Counted from the stretch's first letter, positions 1-13,450 are shown. The stretch is DNA of 64,000 nt from Rotaria sordida (GCA_905250125.1 CAJNOL010000167.1:62001-126000); one strand, 5' to 3'. Notes: a model not told the origin generated them from the letters alone. Numbers and translations are program-made.

Positions 1-266
1 TTATTTTTTTGTTCATCATTCCATTGAATTATTTCATTCAATGGTAACCAACGCCAACCACCAAATAAACCTTTTGATTCAGGTGATTCACCATTATGAA
101 AAGTATAAGCTTCACGTACAGAGGGAGGAAGTTTTGCATCTAACATTTTTTCAACTTTATCAAGTTCATCAATTGATGATATCGGTTTATTTAATTGTCC
201 AAGGATGTTAGGTGCATTTTTAGATAACCAAGACTCAATACGTACAAAAGATCCTGAAACACTCAT
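1..266 (-). CDS. SMI1/KNR4-domain protein, N-terminal part (cut by window edge)
   Basis: Reading the minus strand from an ATG at 266 gives 88 open codons running off the left edge. The protein has the N-terminal signature of the SMI1/KNR4 fold: a helix (VRIESWLSKNAPNI), then a stretch equivalent to 'LPxxxREAYTFHNG', then 'GLFGGWRWLPLNEIIQW', the usual tryptophan-rich strand leading to 'W..ND..'. Proteins of this superfamily are cell-wall or stress signalling scaffolds in fungi, immunity proteins in bacteria and poorly characterised cytosolic proteins in animals, so no specific role can be given. An AG acceptor-like site (…TTTTTTTAG) directly abuts the ATG, so this may be either the true start or an internal exon that happens to begin with ATG. 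The stop and the rest of the gene lie outside the window. Confidence 0.7.
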   Translation of the reverse strand, partial: MSVSGSFVRIESWLSKNAPNILGQLNKPISSIDELDKVEKMLDAKLPPSVREAYTFHNGESPESKGLFGGWRWLPLNEIIQWNDEQKN

Positions 267-1119
267 CTAAAAAAAAAGAAAAAAAAGTTTTGTACATTTT
301 TAAAAAGCCACTAGATAACAATAAGAAAACAACGAAATGACTCTGTGAATAACGTCAAGCGTAATAATCAAGCCTTGACAATAAATATAGTTACTGGAGA
401 AAAAAAAAAGAAAGACTGATAAGATAAATATTTGCTTGGATAAGATCGACACATGAAGTATAACAAGTTTTCATATGGATATAAATATGATATAGAAAGT
501 ATGTAAATGGTTTTTTTTTCTCAAAAGAAAATTATATAAGTAGCTATTCGAAACTCATCGGATCAAATTTTTCAGGATTATATAGAACATTTTTTTTTTC
601 GCTAAGACAATATGAATCATCATCAATTTTTAACTTGTTTTCATTTATTTTTCGTCTATCTCATTTCCTTCCGATATATGCTCAAAGCCTTTTTTTTAAT
701 TACATATCCTTTTCGGCTCATTTCTCTCTCTTATCTCATAAATTATTTTTTCAATAGTTACTATACTAGAAACAGATCTAGTTTATTAATCAAAAGTTTC
801 AGACAACGAACTATTCATTTAATCATATCAATTTTACATTTAATCACATATCTATTCAAACTCGAAAGCTCTCATTATAATAATAGATAAGACAAAAAAT
901 AAAACCTGTAACTCGACCAACACTATAATTAAACTCGTTATCATTCTGTCAATTGTATTTCATATAAATTAAAACGAAAATTAAAAGAATTTAATTCATT
1001 TTATTTATTAATGTCAATCAATAGAAGTAAAAATAACACAAAAATAATTAACCAATAAAATAAAAATAAATCTTACGAGAAAAAAGAAATGCAAGAAAAA
1101 AATATATTGGAATTACTAA
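267..1119. other. Intergenic stretch with cystinosin 3' end
   Basis: No supported gene. It separates two minus-strand genes in tandem. On the minus strand, overlapping AATAAA hexamers lie at about 1000-1009, some 110 nt past the cystinosin stop, a fitting poly(A) signal. The rest is AT-rich with oligo-A and oligo-T runs. The open frame at 612-890 is low-complexity Phe/Leu/Tyr translation and was not accepted. Confidence 0.5.
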
Positions 1120-4100
1120 TTAAGCTTTCATTGAAATAATTGATGTTTTATCATTGAATTCATTATTCGACATATTTATTCGTTTTGTATATTGTAAATT
1201 TGGACGATAAAGCACATAATGTTGAGTAATAAATAAAATATCAAATAAAATCGTAAGTAAACCTAAACCAAGTTTTGTTGGTGAACCAAATATTGATGTC
1301 CAATCATTATAATTTGATGAAAGTAAAAACATTTGTAATAAACTGAATACACCACCAGTAAAATCTAAAAGAATATTTCCAATAGACCAACCTTCAGTTG
1401 ATTTTCGTTTATAATTCATCCATGCTTGTGGACAATATTTTAGTATTGTTATTGCTAATTTAACATAGGAAAAAAAATATAATAATGTTAATGTTGGTAA
1501 ATGATGAGATAATGAAATAATTGTTGATATCAATAAAAATACAACACCAACAGCACCTAGTGCACGAGCAACATAAGATACACGTTGATTACCACGTTCA
1601 TATATTAAAGATTGAATAATTGTTACCGAACATGCAAAAACAGCATGACCACTGAATATAACCTAGAATTTATAAATTTATTTTAATTCAATTCAATAAA
1701 TATTTAATAAAAAACGATAAAGAATTTTTACAAATAAAATACAATTAATATATTAGAAAATTTTATGAATATTCTGTCGAAGACTTATACATCTTAAACT
1801 CATTCTTGCAATAGGAGATATTTCTTTGGAGTAGAGATGTGCAGTAAATTACTCTATCTTACCTCGCAGGGTAGAATAAAGGTTAGATTGTTTCTCGTAG
1901 TCAAATTACAGAGTATGAAAAAAAGCTTAATCTTTATATCTTTATCTTGGTGAAATGATGCGCAAGATGTAATAGAAAACTCCTGTTAATTAATTGATCT
2001 TTCATAAAATTGAATTTTAATTAATATACATATATGAAAATAAGCGTAGCTTTCAGAGTTTTGAACTGAAAAATTTCTTTACAAAGCTTTAAAATTGTTT
2101 TGATTCTATGAAAATAACTTTTAATTATTGAAGATCTATCGAAATAAATTTGTACGCTTGAACATAATAACAAGTCATTTGACAGAATGTTCGTTTATTT
2201 TTCAACTTCTTAAAGAAATCTGCAGAAATTTCAAAATATTGAATGAGAATTAGAATTTTCTATTCTTTCCAACAAATATGGCTTCAAAATTTTTTGTAGG
2301 AATTCTGTTTTAATAGTTATGAGCCGAGATTTTTTGATGGCCATAAATTAAGTTTGGATGAGCTCTAGCAAGCCAAATCTTATCCAAAGTAGAATCGAAA
2401 TTTATTTCAAAAAAACAGTGAATGAAAGAACAAACATTTTTCTATAAAATAGTATACTTGTTTGTTGAAAGTCATTTGTCAACAGTAGATATTTCTGATA
2501 AGAAACATAGTGTCAATTTAGGTCATTTTCTCGATTTCTCTGAAAAATAGACTTGTAAAGTGAGCTTGGCTATTCCTGAAACTCTTGATTAATACATAAC
2601 TTTGTAGAAAACAATCCCAACTTTAATTCTATGCAAGAAAAAACGTCAAATTTCTTCGCCTAAAGTTAATTTTCGGATCTTTAAAAGGTCGTACTCATAA
2701 CTCATCAACCAAAAAATTCCTAGAGAAATGTTGAACCTATATTCAAAAATAATACAAAAATTTTAATTACAACTCAATGTTTTCAAATTTCTGAAGTCTT
2801 CTTTAAGAGACTGAAAAATCAATGGAGGATAGGTTTAGTCTCTCTTGTGGGGACAAAAAAAGAACTCAACTTCGTCAATGAGTTTAATATCAGTAAGTAA
2901 AATCAATGATTCTATCTTCAAATTTTCAAAAAAGATAAAATTCTCTTTCCATACGATCCAGAAATCGTCATTAGGACAGAACTGTCCTGGTAAATTATGT
3001 ACCAATTCTCAAGTCATAAATGTTTTCTTAATCAAAATTTTTAATCTTTTGTTCAGTTATATGAGACATTGTTATAAACTACTCAGGTTTACATTTTATC
3101 CACTATATCTCTTAGCGACAATCTTTATGTTTCGCTATTAGTTATCCTTTGTTTCCTGTGAATAGAATAGAGAGCAGAGATCGCAATCAATACAGGACGC
3201 TCTGATGCCGGCGCGTTCTGGCCTCAGGCCAGACGAAATAGCTTGTCCTGGTAATATTGTTTTTTTTAATAAAAAGTCATTTGAAATCGTTTACTGAATC
3301 CAAAGATAAATCTTCCAGAAAATTCGTCATCTATCTAATTCTAGTAGGTAGTAATGATTTCATGTTTAGATTGATTCCACTAGAGTTTATGTATATGATA
3401 CTTATTCTAATTCATCATCATCATTGAATACGATCTCTTTCAATTGTGAAGAGATTGAACATCTCTTATCAAATCATAAAAAAAATGAATCTCGACCTGA
3501 TGCTAAATAGTGATGAAAGACTTTGAATCAATTAACATATAATACTTAGTCATAAAAAATTGCTGTTTTCATTGACAAATATCTGATTTTTGTATGAATA
3601 TACTGCTATTAGTGTCATGTACCCATGCTCAAATAAGGCAAGATATTGTATTAACAAATATCATTTCTTCATTAAGAATAAATTAAAATGAAACCATTTT
3701 TTACTTGATTATAATCTGGTTTTTAGTCGTCATGGTTAATCTTTTTTTTTATTGTCAAGAATTTTCTTTTGAATTCTTTCTAATCGATTAAAATGAGAAG
3801 AAAAAAAAGAAAATATAAGTTTAAAATCAGATTATAATTACATAATTTCAATCGATTTTTGGTGGGATTTATGATTGTTTTTATACATGGATAATATTCT
3901 TTTGAAATTATATAAAGTATGAGCACTGAATATAAACAAAAATAAAATTTTTGATAATCTTAGCAACTCATTCATAGTTGATCTTAGTTTATATGCCCCG
4001 CCCTGTCTTGAGGGCAGGGTGACAAAATTTTGTACGAGTTATTTCCAGGGCTGGGCACGGCAAAAAAAAGTGTCTTGTGATGGTCTCTGATTTAATCTAA

Positions 4101-4843
4101 TAAACGATAGTTGTTCTCTTAATCTACATTAGAAAAAAAAAATTCTTTTTTAATTTCGTCTTAATAATCTATTGAAAAAAATTTAATTCATAAATAAAAC
4201 TTACATCATTAAGTAAAACAGGTAAAACACCATGTGGATGTTGAGCAAAATATTGTTGTTGAACTTTTGATGATGTATATAAAACAATATTAAATACTGC
4301 ATAAGATGTATGTCCAAGAATATTTAATGATAAAAAATCAAAATTAAGTCCAATAACACTTCGTCGTCGAAAATTTAATATTATTTGAGGATAAAATGAT
4401 ACAGACCATGCCAAAAAATAAATCCAACCAACAATTTGTATAAATATATTTAATACATGACTACGTGCTATATCAATAAGAAGAAAATCTACTAATGATG
4501 ATATATTAATTTGTGATGATTGTGCTGTTAAAACTAGATGACCTGGACGTCGACCAGTTATAGTAATAAATTGACTTCGATCATCAATTGTTTCATTTGT
4601 AAATGTTATATTTGGTATTGAATTAATGTAACCATGTATATTATCAAGTTTACCATCATAGAGAAACTCAAGAGAAATAGGAGAAGTAAGATCTGATTTA
4701 AGAAGACGAATATTTACTGATTTATTTTCACCGGTTACAATACTAATAGATGATGGTTGAAAAGAAATCACAGATGTATCTTGCGTAGTGAAATTAATCA
4801 AGAGAAATAGGAAAAAAATTACAGATAAATATGTTAAATGCAT
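1120..4843 (-). CDS. CTNS: Cystinosin (lysosomal cystine/H+ exporter)
   Basis: Two coding exons, 4843-4205 and 1662-1120, joined in phase 0 across a 2.5-kb intron, give 393 aa (human about 367). The protein starts with a hydrophobic signal peptide (MHLTYLSVIFFLFLLI). A luminal domain with several N-x-S/T glycosylation sites follows, then the seven-helix PQ-loop transporter. Both PQ-loops are visible: 'SFYPQIILNFRRRSVIGL' in exon 1 and 'YCPQAWMNYKRKSTEGWSIG' in exon 2, the latter followed by 'LLDFTGGVFSLLQM'. The family exports cystine from lysosomes with protons. The tail lacks an obvious GYDQL-type lysosomal motif; 'YTKRINM' lies near the end. The start was chosen at 4843 because the upstream open frame (to 5023) is AT-rich and separated by a TTTCAG acceptor at about 4858, 14 nt before the ATG. 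It diverges from CNOT2. Confidence 0.95.
1663..4204 (-). other. Unusually long cystinosin intron with hairpin-rich, GC-richer islands
   Basis: The intron has a GTAAGT donor and a TTCTAG acceptor, but at 2.5 kb it is more than 20 times the typical intron of this window. It holds several short perfect or near-perfect hairpins in GC-richer patches: AGGACAG-AA-CTGTCCT at about 2975-2990, CTGGCCTCAGGCCAG near 3218-3232, and GCCCTGTC-TTGA-GGGCAGGG near 3999-4020. No coding frame is recognisable. The patches suggest decayed inserted DNA, but I cannot name an element. Confidence 0.45.
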
Positions 4844-5933
4844 ATTACAAATTAAATCTGAAATAAAAATAAAAATAAAAAAAACCAGAAACTTTATACA
4901 TTCGAAAGTCGACATAATGATAAAGATATACTGACGAAAGCATATAACAATAAAAAAACAAAATGCTTTATCATATATCATCATGATAAGGCACATGAGA
5001 CTATCAAAAATACTCAACATCATGACTAGTTATATTTTTTCAAAAAAACTGAAATAATATTAAAGAATTCTATTATCGAACTTTTTTTCTTAGGGATATA
5101 TTCTATTGTGTAATAAACAATATGAAGCCCTTGACAAAAATACAACGACGTTTTCTTTTTTTTGTTATTCTAACAAGGCCTGAGCTATATGAATAGATAA
5201 TAAGTTAACGAATTGTTCTTCATAGATTTTTTAGATTATTTATAAAATAATAAAATATATTTGATTTAAAGTTAATATTTAAATAAAAGAATATGTTTGT
5301 TTTTTTTCTTTAAACTAATAAAAATTAATTAAGATAGAAGTATTAATTTAAATTAATTAAAAAAAGTTCTTTTCTCTTACTCACATGACAGAGTAAATAA
5401 ACAAAAAATTTCGAATGGTTGTTATCAATCTTACACATAAGAATCCATCTGTCGCCACATGTCATTTATAAATGAAATTAAACTTAAATAAAATATTCAT
5501 TTTTTTTCTAAATAAATATAGAAAATTTATGATTAAATTTCATTTATTTATCATTAAAAAAATATAATATGATTAAATGAAAACGATTGTCGCGATCCAT
5601 TTTACCGAGTGTCAATTCATTCATCCATCCTAGGCTCGTGTCTCACTTAGGATAATGACTATATTCATAGATTATCATCATGATTTAGACAAAAAAAAAA
5701 CAACAAAAGGAAAAGAAATTATTAGTTTATTATTAGACGATATATTTAGAAATTTATTCTTTTTTATTCTAATGTTTATCTATCAGTTTATCTTTGCTTA
5801 CTACCTACGCATTTATATTGAATTTTGTTTACTTGCGGTTGTCGTTTAATAAATATTTATTATTATTTTTTATTTAAGATTTTTCCTTTTGTAAAAAATA
5901 AAAAATTCATTTAATTTTTCATTTTTCAACATA
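4844..5933. other. Divergent intergenic region, cystinosin/CNOT2
   Basis: About 1.1 kb between the two divergent starts, presumably holding both promoters. A GC-richer patch at about 5588-5645 could be core promoter sequence. An acceptor-like TATTTAAG at 5871-5878 precedes the CNOT2 ATG by 55 nt. The short frame at 5655-5849 is not supported as a gene. Confidence 0.4.
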
Positions 5934-8012
5934 ATGGCTTATCTTAATTTGGCATCAACTGCCAATTCGACAACATCATCAACATCATCACCTTATTCAC
6001 ATGTTAATAGTAATGGAGGAGTATCAACAATGCCGCCATCACTTGCATCAAATTCTCCATCTCTATTTGGTTCAGTTGGTGGTGGAAAACAATGGACAAC
6101 AATAGGACAACCAACATCATCATCATCAACATTGACACAACAATTATTAATGAAACAACAACAAAATATTCTTAATAATCAACAAACAAATTCCTTAAAT
6201 TCATCATCATCATCGTCACATTTTGATAGTATACTTGGATTAACTATGGCATCAGCATTAGCGTCATCTTCTCAAACACAAATTGAGAAAAATGTAAAAT
6301 ACAAAAAAATATATATATATATATTCTTGTTTTTCACTGAATATTATTTATTATTATTATTATTATTATTATAAATTCTAGTTTGAATTACAACAAGAAG
6401 ATTTTCCGCCATTGCCACATCGAAATAATTCTCATGAACCAACACCATCATCTACGAATGTTCAACCACTATATCAAAGTCAATATTCATCGTCATCATC
6501 ATCATCAAATCTTCATCAACCAATAACAAATGGATATAATTCATCTCAACAACAACAACATTCTCAATCACAATCACCAATATCATTTAAAACATCTATT
6601 GATGCTTTAAGTACATTAATAAATCGACGTCAAACATCAGTTAATAATAAAACAACATCATTAACAAATAATTCAACATCATCATCATCAACAACAACAA
6701 ATCCACAACAAATATCAAATACATCAACAACAAATACAAATGGTCTACCATCATCAACAATTACAGATCAATATGGTCTTGTTGGTCTTCTACAAATGAT
6801 TCAACAAGCAGAAAAAAATCCTGATACATCAACATTACTAAATTATGATCTAACGACACTCGGACTTAGTATGTATTTTCTTCATGAAATTTTAACATAT
6901 TCTTAAACTGAAATTTTTTTATCATAAATCAAAAGAAAAACATTTTCTGAACAGCGAAAAAAATACATATATAACAATTGTTCAAAATTTTCTTGTTCTT
7001 TCATTTGTTTTTTATAAACACAAAATTTCTAGATAGACTTTCATAATATTCACTCAGTATCGTTTTTTTTTTTATTGAAAACTTCTATCATCTAATAAAG
7101 ATTGATTTCATTTTTATTTTCATACCCATTCATTATTAACCCGTTCGAGAACGGAGATGTATATAGAGGTTTCTTGTCTCGGAGTAGTTTAGTTCTATTG
7201 ATGCATCCTATTTGTCATTGATCTAATTAGGATTGCTCGATGATTTGATACCAGCATTGTACCAATCTTTGAAAAGATCAATAGAGTTCATTTAAATTGA
7301 AAAATTAATTTCATTATTTTGTTTCACAAAACAAAAGAATCCTGTTCTACAAAAAAATTTAATGAATAAATATAAATATAAATTCTATTTGAAATAAATT
7401 TCTTATTTTAGGTATGGAAAGTCAAAATGATTTATATCCATCATTTCTATCTCCATTTTCCGATAGTCAAGCTCGACCATATGAAATTGATTATCAAGTT
7501 CCATTTGAATATCAAATGGGATTACAAATACGTGACAAATTACCTCCACTTAATTTTAATACATTAAATGAAGATACGTTATTTTTTTTATTTTATTTAT
7601 TTGGTAATGATCATGTGCAATTATTAGCTGCTGCTGAATTATATCGACGTGATTGGCGTTATCATAAAGAAGAACGTATATGGTTAACACGAATAAAAAA
7701 TATAATGCCTGATCAAAAATATGATACATATGAAACAGGTGTTTATTGCGTATTTGATGTACAACTTTGGCGTAAAACACATAAAAGTATGCGAATTGAT
7801 TATGAAAAATTAGATGGTAAGAAATCTAATAATGTTTTATTCTATTATATATATATATATATATATATATTAACTTTTTCTTTTGTTCTTATTAAAAAGT
7901 AAATCCTGTAATGAAACAAGATTTATTTGCTTCTAAATTACTTCAACAACAGTCGTCTGTACAACAACAATATGCACCTGTATCATCGTATAATACAAAT
8001 TCTTCTAGATAG
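5934..8012 (+). CDS. CNOT2: CCR4-NOT complex subunit 2
   Basis: Four exons (5934-6293, 6382-6868, 7412-7816, 7900-8012), all phase-consistent, give 454 aa. The N-terminal half is Ser/Asn/Gln/Thr-rich low complexity containing 'QQEDFPPLP', typical of NOT2. Then comes the conserved linker 'YGLVGLLQMI' and 'TTLGLSMESQNDLYPSF', where the Leu-rich LGL block spans the exon 2/3 junction. The C-terminal NOT2/3/5 box follows: 'IDYQVPFEYQ', 'IRDKLPPL', 'LLAAAELYRRDWRYHKEER', 'YETGVYCVFDVQLWRK'. CNOT2 binds CNOT1 and CNOT3 to build the NOT module of the cytoplasmic mRNA deadenylase. The tail after the NOT box is Gln/Ser-rich and ends SYNTNSSR. The last intron's acceptor (ATTAAAAAG) is a poor pyrimidine tract, yet it restores frame and gives a sensible end. 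Confidence 0.95.
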
Positions 8013-9315
8013 TCGCATAAGTTTGATGTTTATTTTTTTTTTAATAATTATTATTATTATTATGAATGTATATAATAAGAACATAAAACAGCAAAGATCC
8101 TGCATTCGTCCAACAATTTGCAGTTTTAGAAGAATAAGAATGACGTCTGACAGGCAACAACGTTTTTCTTTTTTTTTTTTTCTCATAACTTGTGTCTTGT
8201 CGTTGTCATGTGTAGATGTGTGTGCGTGTGAGTGAGTGATGTTATTCTACGTTCTTTTTTTTTGCGCGCTTTTCTCTTACAGCGTCATACTCTTCTTTCT
8301 TTTTTTCTTTTTTTGTTCGTCATGGTATCGTCGTCTTATTCACTGTTGTGTTTATCATCATCAACAACCTTTACTCTATTACTTACTTTTGTCCCTGTCT
8401 TTTTTCTTTTTTTTTTTTTCTTCCCTTTTTATAATATATACTACACTATGTGGAAAAAAGAAGCCGATATTTTATATTTATGAAAATTGTTTAGAAAGAA
8501 AACTTTGAGATGGCTTATTTTAAATTTATTGAAAGAGTTTTAATGTGATAAGGTAAAAAAAAAAAGTACACTTGATTATTGGTCTGAAGCCATTTAACAT
8601 TGGAATAATATTAACAAAATTGTTTTGAAAGATACCTTAAATGAATACCTTTTAATTAGTCCTATGACATTTATTATGAAATCTCATTTTCTTTAGTTTG
8701 CAAACGACAATATAAAAATTTTATTTTTGAAAATAGTATTTTCATTAAATATTTTATCTCATTTATTTATATATTTATTTTTAATGTTATCTATCATTTT
8801 TTGTTAGAATATCTATAAGCAATTTTTGTTTTTGTTTATAGATGTACAAATTATTCATTTCTAATTGAGATATACATTAACATAGGATTTTATTTTTGTA
8901 GAATGTAATTAGTAACTAGTTTAGTTTTATGAAATACCGTTTGACATTGTTTAAATATCCTTTTGTATTCAGATTCCCTAGAATATTCTATTAATTTTTA
9001 TTTAAAGATAGACAGGAGATATGTATACAATTGTATTGCTAAGAGATTCTAATGATAAAATTGAAATATTTAACTAAAAGTATATACATAGAAGTATTCG
9101 TGCAAAAGAATTTTACAAGTTATACATCAGAGTTCTAAAGCTTGGCATCAAGGAAATTTTGAAGTCATATTGTCTATGCTATTGACACTATTTTATGTTC
9201 AATTTATTGAAATATAAAATTTTCTTCCTTGACTTCAATTGTTGAATTTGAACAAAAAAAAAACGACCTTTTCTTTCTTTCTTTTCGCTAAATAAAAAAT
9301 GGGTCAGTATTTTTT
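8013..9315. other. CNOT2 3' region and gene-free DNA
   Basis: No gene recognised. The first 500 bases are T-rich, with long oligo-T and TTC tracts, consistent with a 3'UTR and flank. The overlapping frames between 7927 and 8508 are Phe/Leu/Ser translations of these pyrimidine tracts. The remainder is AT-rich and featureless. Confidence 0.5.
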
Positions 9316-9921
9316 TGATCACCAAAAAGTTGAGTTTTGATCACCAAATTTTTTAACTGCGAAATGATCACCAAAAAATGAATGATTTGATCACCAAATT
9401 AATTATAGGCGGCAACATGAAAAAGACATAAAAAGAAAGAGTTCAATTAAATAAATGCCATATCATAGACAACTACAGCATTTCCGTGCATCCACTCCAT
9501 TAGCTAAAAGAAGTATTAAAACTAAACGCGTCATTCTCTCTTTCCAAATATCATTCACATCAAATCGATCTTCAGGAGAAGTGCTCACCCACACCAGGAT
9601 ACCTATAGTCATACGCCCGCACTCACATCCTTACCTTCCATCTTCATGCTCACCCTCACTTTAACTTTATTTTTGTAACGTCCCACACTTATATTGATAT
9701 GTATAATTACTTTCGACTAATCAGTTCATTTTATTCATATAACATTAGAAAAGTCGAGTTTTATTTATGGAAACATTTTGTCATTTTAATTGGCTCAACT
9801 CTTGATTGATATGATGATCAAATCACTAACTTTTGGTGATCATTTCGCAGTAAAAAAATTTGGTGATCAAATTACTCATTTTTTTGGTGATCATTTCGCA
9901 GTAACACAATTTTGGTGATCA
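9316..9921. mobile_element. Foldback-type non-autonomous element with subrepeat TIRs
   Basis: The left arm carries four copies of TGATCACCAA at 9316, 9338, 9365 and 9388. The right arm carries four reverse-complement copies (TTGGTGATCA) at 9833, 9860, 9884 and 9912, plus a degenerate one at 9811. Intervening words also match between arms, for example ACTGCGAAATGATCACC and its complement. Each arm is therefore a small array of units about 50 bp long, and the arms face each other around a unique core of about 400 bp. This is the layout of a foldback or MITE-like DNA element. The core has no recognisable transposase; its small open frame (9455-9664) resembles no known protein. Confidence 0.75.
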
Positions 9922-12399
9922 AAACATATTTTTCTCATAAAAATTTCAACTAAACATTTAAAATATTATCATTTATGTTTTAGAATATACTAACATTTTA
10001 TTGACAAAATTGGTTTATTTTTCTTTTAAGCGTTGTTGGAAGAAGACAAATGATCTATTAAAAATCAAATTTATTGAGTTGAGAAAAGAAAAAGATTTGA
10101 ACAAAGTTTCTTTTTCATAATTCATAAATATAATATTTAAAGAAAAAATTTTATCTATAAAAGTGAGTCAATACTTCAGTAAAATTTATCAGTTATAAAT
10201 AAATTATATATGAAGATCTTTTATTTTATTCTCTTTTTCAGAATAAATACAAAATAGAAAAACAAAAAAAAACAAAAAGAAAATTTTCAAGATATACTAT
10301 GCATTCTCATACGATAATTATGAACTACTGTATATGATTTAATTAGAACTTTAAAGATTGCAAATAATCAATTGCGGATTGTTTATATACTGTAAGTTTT
10401 GTAATCTGATTAATGATTTACTTTTAGAGTAAAATAATTGTAAATATGCTTTCCCTTCATCGGTAAAAAGTATTCTTATTGAAATGAAGGCTATTCATTA
10501 TGATACTCGTCAACATTCCTTACGGCGAAAATAAAAAAGTCATATATAGTTCTATTGATTCGATAAAAGATTGTCTTTCTGCGCTAAGAATTCATATTTA
10601 AATATGGAATTTGACATACTAAAAAATATTCTTTATATTTACTAGAAATAATCCTGTATTAGAAATGAAAAGTATTTGAAAAAAAAAAAGAATTATGATT
10701 TCTTAGAAAAAAAGACTAGTATCAACACATAAAAATTTTCTGTTTCAGTGTCCAAACTAAATAGAACATTCATTTGTAATAACATTACATACAATTTAAT
10801 AAAAGCTTATTGTATTAAATAATTGAAAAATTTTAAGGATATTTTCACATTAACAAAGAAAAAAAACTAAAGAATGTTCAAACATAACGAAATTGGTGAT
10901 GATAGATAGATTATCAAACAATGTGTAGTCTCAGAATCCAAGAAAATATAGTTATGCGATAAGCCATATGTAGTCATCTTAAAAAAATCTAAAAAATCAT
11001 CGAAACTTAATCGTAGACATTCTTTTCATTACCGAATAGTTCTATTGCAAATATTAAAATTCACCATATTTATACTTTTGAGGAGTTTTGAAATCTGTTT
11101 GATGTCATGAGACTTTTTTTACATTCTACACATCAATAATGTTGATAGTGTAAACTTAGGATAGACATGAAAAAAGAATAAAAGAAGAAAAAGATGTTGA
11201 CATTTGTTTATAATTGATTCATTCTATAATAGAATTTTACGTAACCACATAACCAAAACCACATACACATGAAGACAAATTGATAGATTAATATGTACAA
11301 AACAAACCAGATGGAACTATTTTTCCTTTTGAGATACATTTTTTTTATTGTATAATCAATGCTCGTCAACATTCTTGTCTTTGTTCTTTTCGGATTCGTT
11401 TTATGTAGAAATATCTGTCAAAATCCTTTTTCTATATGTTAAATGTGAGATTCTGATCTGATTGATATGATCAAGTTAATCAGACAAGAATTCTGTTGAT
11501 TGAATCTTGTCTGACGAGAGAGGATATCTCTAATCCTAAAAGAAGCTTGCAATTCAAATTTGATTCTTTTCATTATACAGTATTAGAATCAATTTCTTGA
11601 ATAATGTAGTAAGATTCTTATGCTTTATTCTTCTAATTAGTATGAGCCTGCTATATTTTGATTTTCACTCCTATTTTATTGTCGAAATCTTAAATACGAA
11701 AAAAAATGAAACAGAAGTCGATAGCCATTTTGATACAAAATGGTTCATCGAATAGACTATACAAATTTAGAAAAAATAAAAGAGTCTGTTTAAATGTTAA
11801 ATGATCTTGTTTGCATTACGTGTTTATGATAAAACGTTCATTATAATAATGGGAAAATAAACACATGGAAGTAATTTATATAGATATATAAAAAACAAAG
11901 AAAGATTATCTATTACTTAGCTCTGAAGAGAGTCTTCTTACCGTTTGATTAATTGATAGCAAGACTCCTGACTGAACTTCAAGACAAAAAAGAATCTAAC
12001 CAAGAATAGAGGCGAGAATATTGACTTGTGCACACATATTAGTCACATTATCTAACTAAAAATCTGAAGCAAGTAGAACAAGAAATTTAGGTTTCATCAG
12101 AAAGATGTATTGGTACCGAACCTAATAATATGAAAATCAAATAGGAAATTGAAAACTTTCCGTTATAGAAAAATCAACGGATAAAATCAAATAAAACAAG
12201 AAAAATAACAAATTAATCATCATGAATATTTAGTTTTATTGAAAGTCAAATCACAACATCTGGGTCACCCATTATCTGTTACTGTAAAGTGGCCTGTTCG
12301 ATATTGTTATCGCGGTTTTTAAGTATCTTTTTCTATGTATTCTAATTCATTAACTGATCCCATCTTCATTCCTATTCCATGTTTCATTCCCACATTTAA
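9922..12399. other. Gene-free AT-rich DNA
   Basis: No coding sequence, RNA gene or clear repeat could be supported on either strand in these 2.5 kb. It contains oligo-A/T runs and TATATA stretches only. Confidence 0.4.
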
Positions 12400-13450
12400 A
12401 CAGCCTAGCAGTGCATATTGCATCTGATCAAACAAATGAATCATTGCATGTTGCAGTAATTTTGTTTCTCATCCCAGTAAAACGCGAAACCGTAAAAAGT
12501 GTGTATGTTTGCGTGAAATATTTAGAAACTTGCATTAACTTACAAGATGTTTGTCAAGTCGACACATTTCATCCACAAACGCACAGCTTATTTTAAATAA
12601 TTGTAATTGTTGTATCTAAATGTAGGACAACAGTACATGCAAAGAGGTATATATATCGCAAACGCATATCTGAAAAGATTCACTTTAAGTTTTCAAATAA
12701 AAAACGCGAGATTATGCGAGAACTCATCCTTGCAAATAGTCGCATGCAACAATCTTGCGTATTCATGCAAGATAAATGACTCATATTGAAATGTCAAGGT
12801 GTTATCTGTTTGCTCCTGTAAGATGATCAGAACTTTGTTAAATGGTGCATGTTAATACAAAAAGGTTGCATTTACAGAAACTATTGGGAAGGTTACTCTG
12901 CATCGACATGCAAGGTTTTGCTATTTTGAAACGTACATGCTACTCTATGCAAGATTTTCGTTTTTCTTATGTGTATTTATTTACTTTTCGTCAAAACGAG
13001 TTCGCTCATCTATAACTAAAATATATTGACAAGAAAAACTTGATATGAACTTTATCAAAAATTCTTCCAAGTTATTAGCATTCATATGCATGTATGATGG
13101 GCACCTGACTGACCATCATAATATCGTTGAGCTTCAATTGTGCTTCTCATATAAGTAGATGGTCGCATGCTGAAAACGTGCATCTTATAAAACAAAAAGT
13201 ATGTATATATGAATCATATCTCTTGAAAGGACTACTATGCGTTCATGCGTGTTCATACATGATTACTATATGTGCTTCAGCTCTTCATCATTCTAGCGTT
13301 TTCTAGCATGCACATGAAAGAGTTCTTTACAAAAACAATCATATGTTCACGCATGCAATAATAAAAAAAATCAATTCGTGAATGTATACGCAACATTGTG
13401 CAAGCAGTTACACGCATCTAATGAACTTTCCTGCTAGTCTAGAATGACAA
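12400..13450. repeat. CATGC/TGCAT-rich diverged sequence
   Basis: This kilobase differs in texture from its surroundings. Words such as TGCATG, GCATGC, CATGCAAGA, ATGCGT and GCGAGA recur many times on both strands, with more CG dinucleotides than nearby AT-rich DNA. The open frames within it (12411-12596 and 12607-12789) share no recognisable motifs. I read it as a degenerate repeat or decayed insertion without clean unit boundaries. Confidence 0.35.

Noticed and set aside
612..890. 92-codon frame rich in Phe, Leu, Tyr
   Set aside because: Low-complexity translation of AT-rich DNA; better explained as cystinosin 3' flank.
9455..9664. Open frame in the core of the foldback element
   Set aside because: No transposase or other motif; short and Ser/His/Pro-rich by composition.
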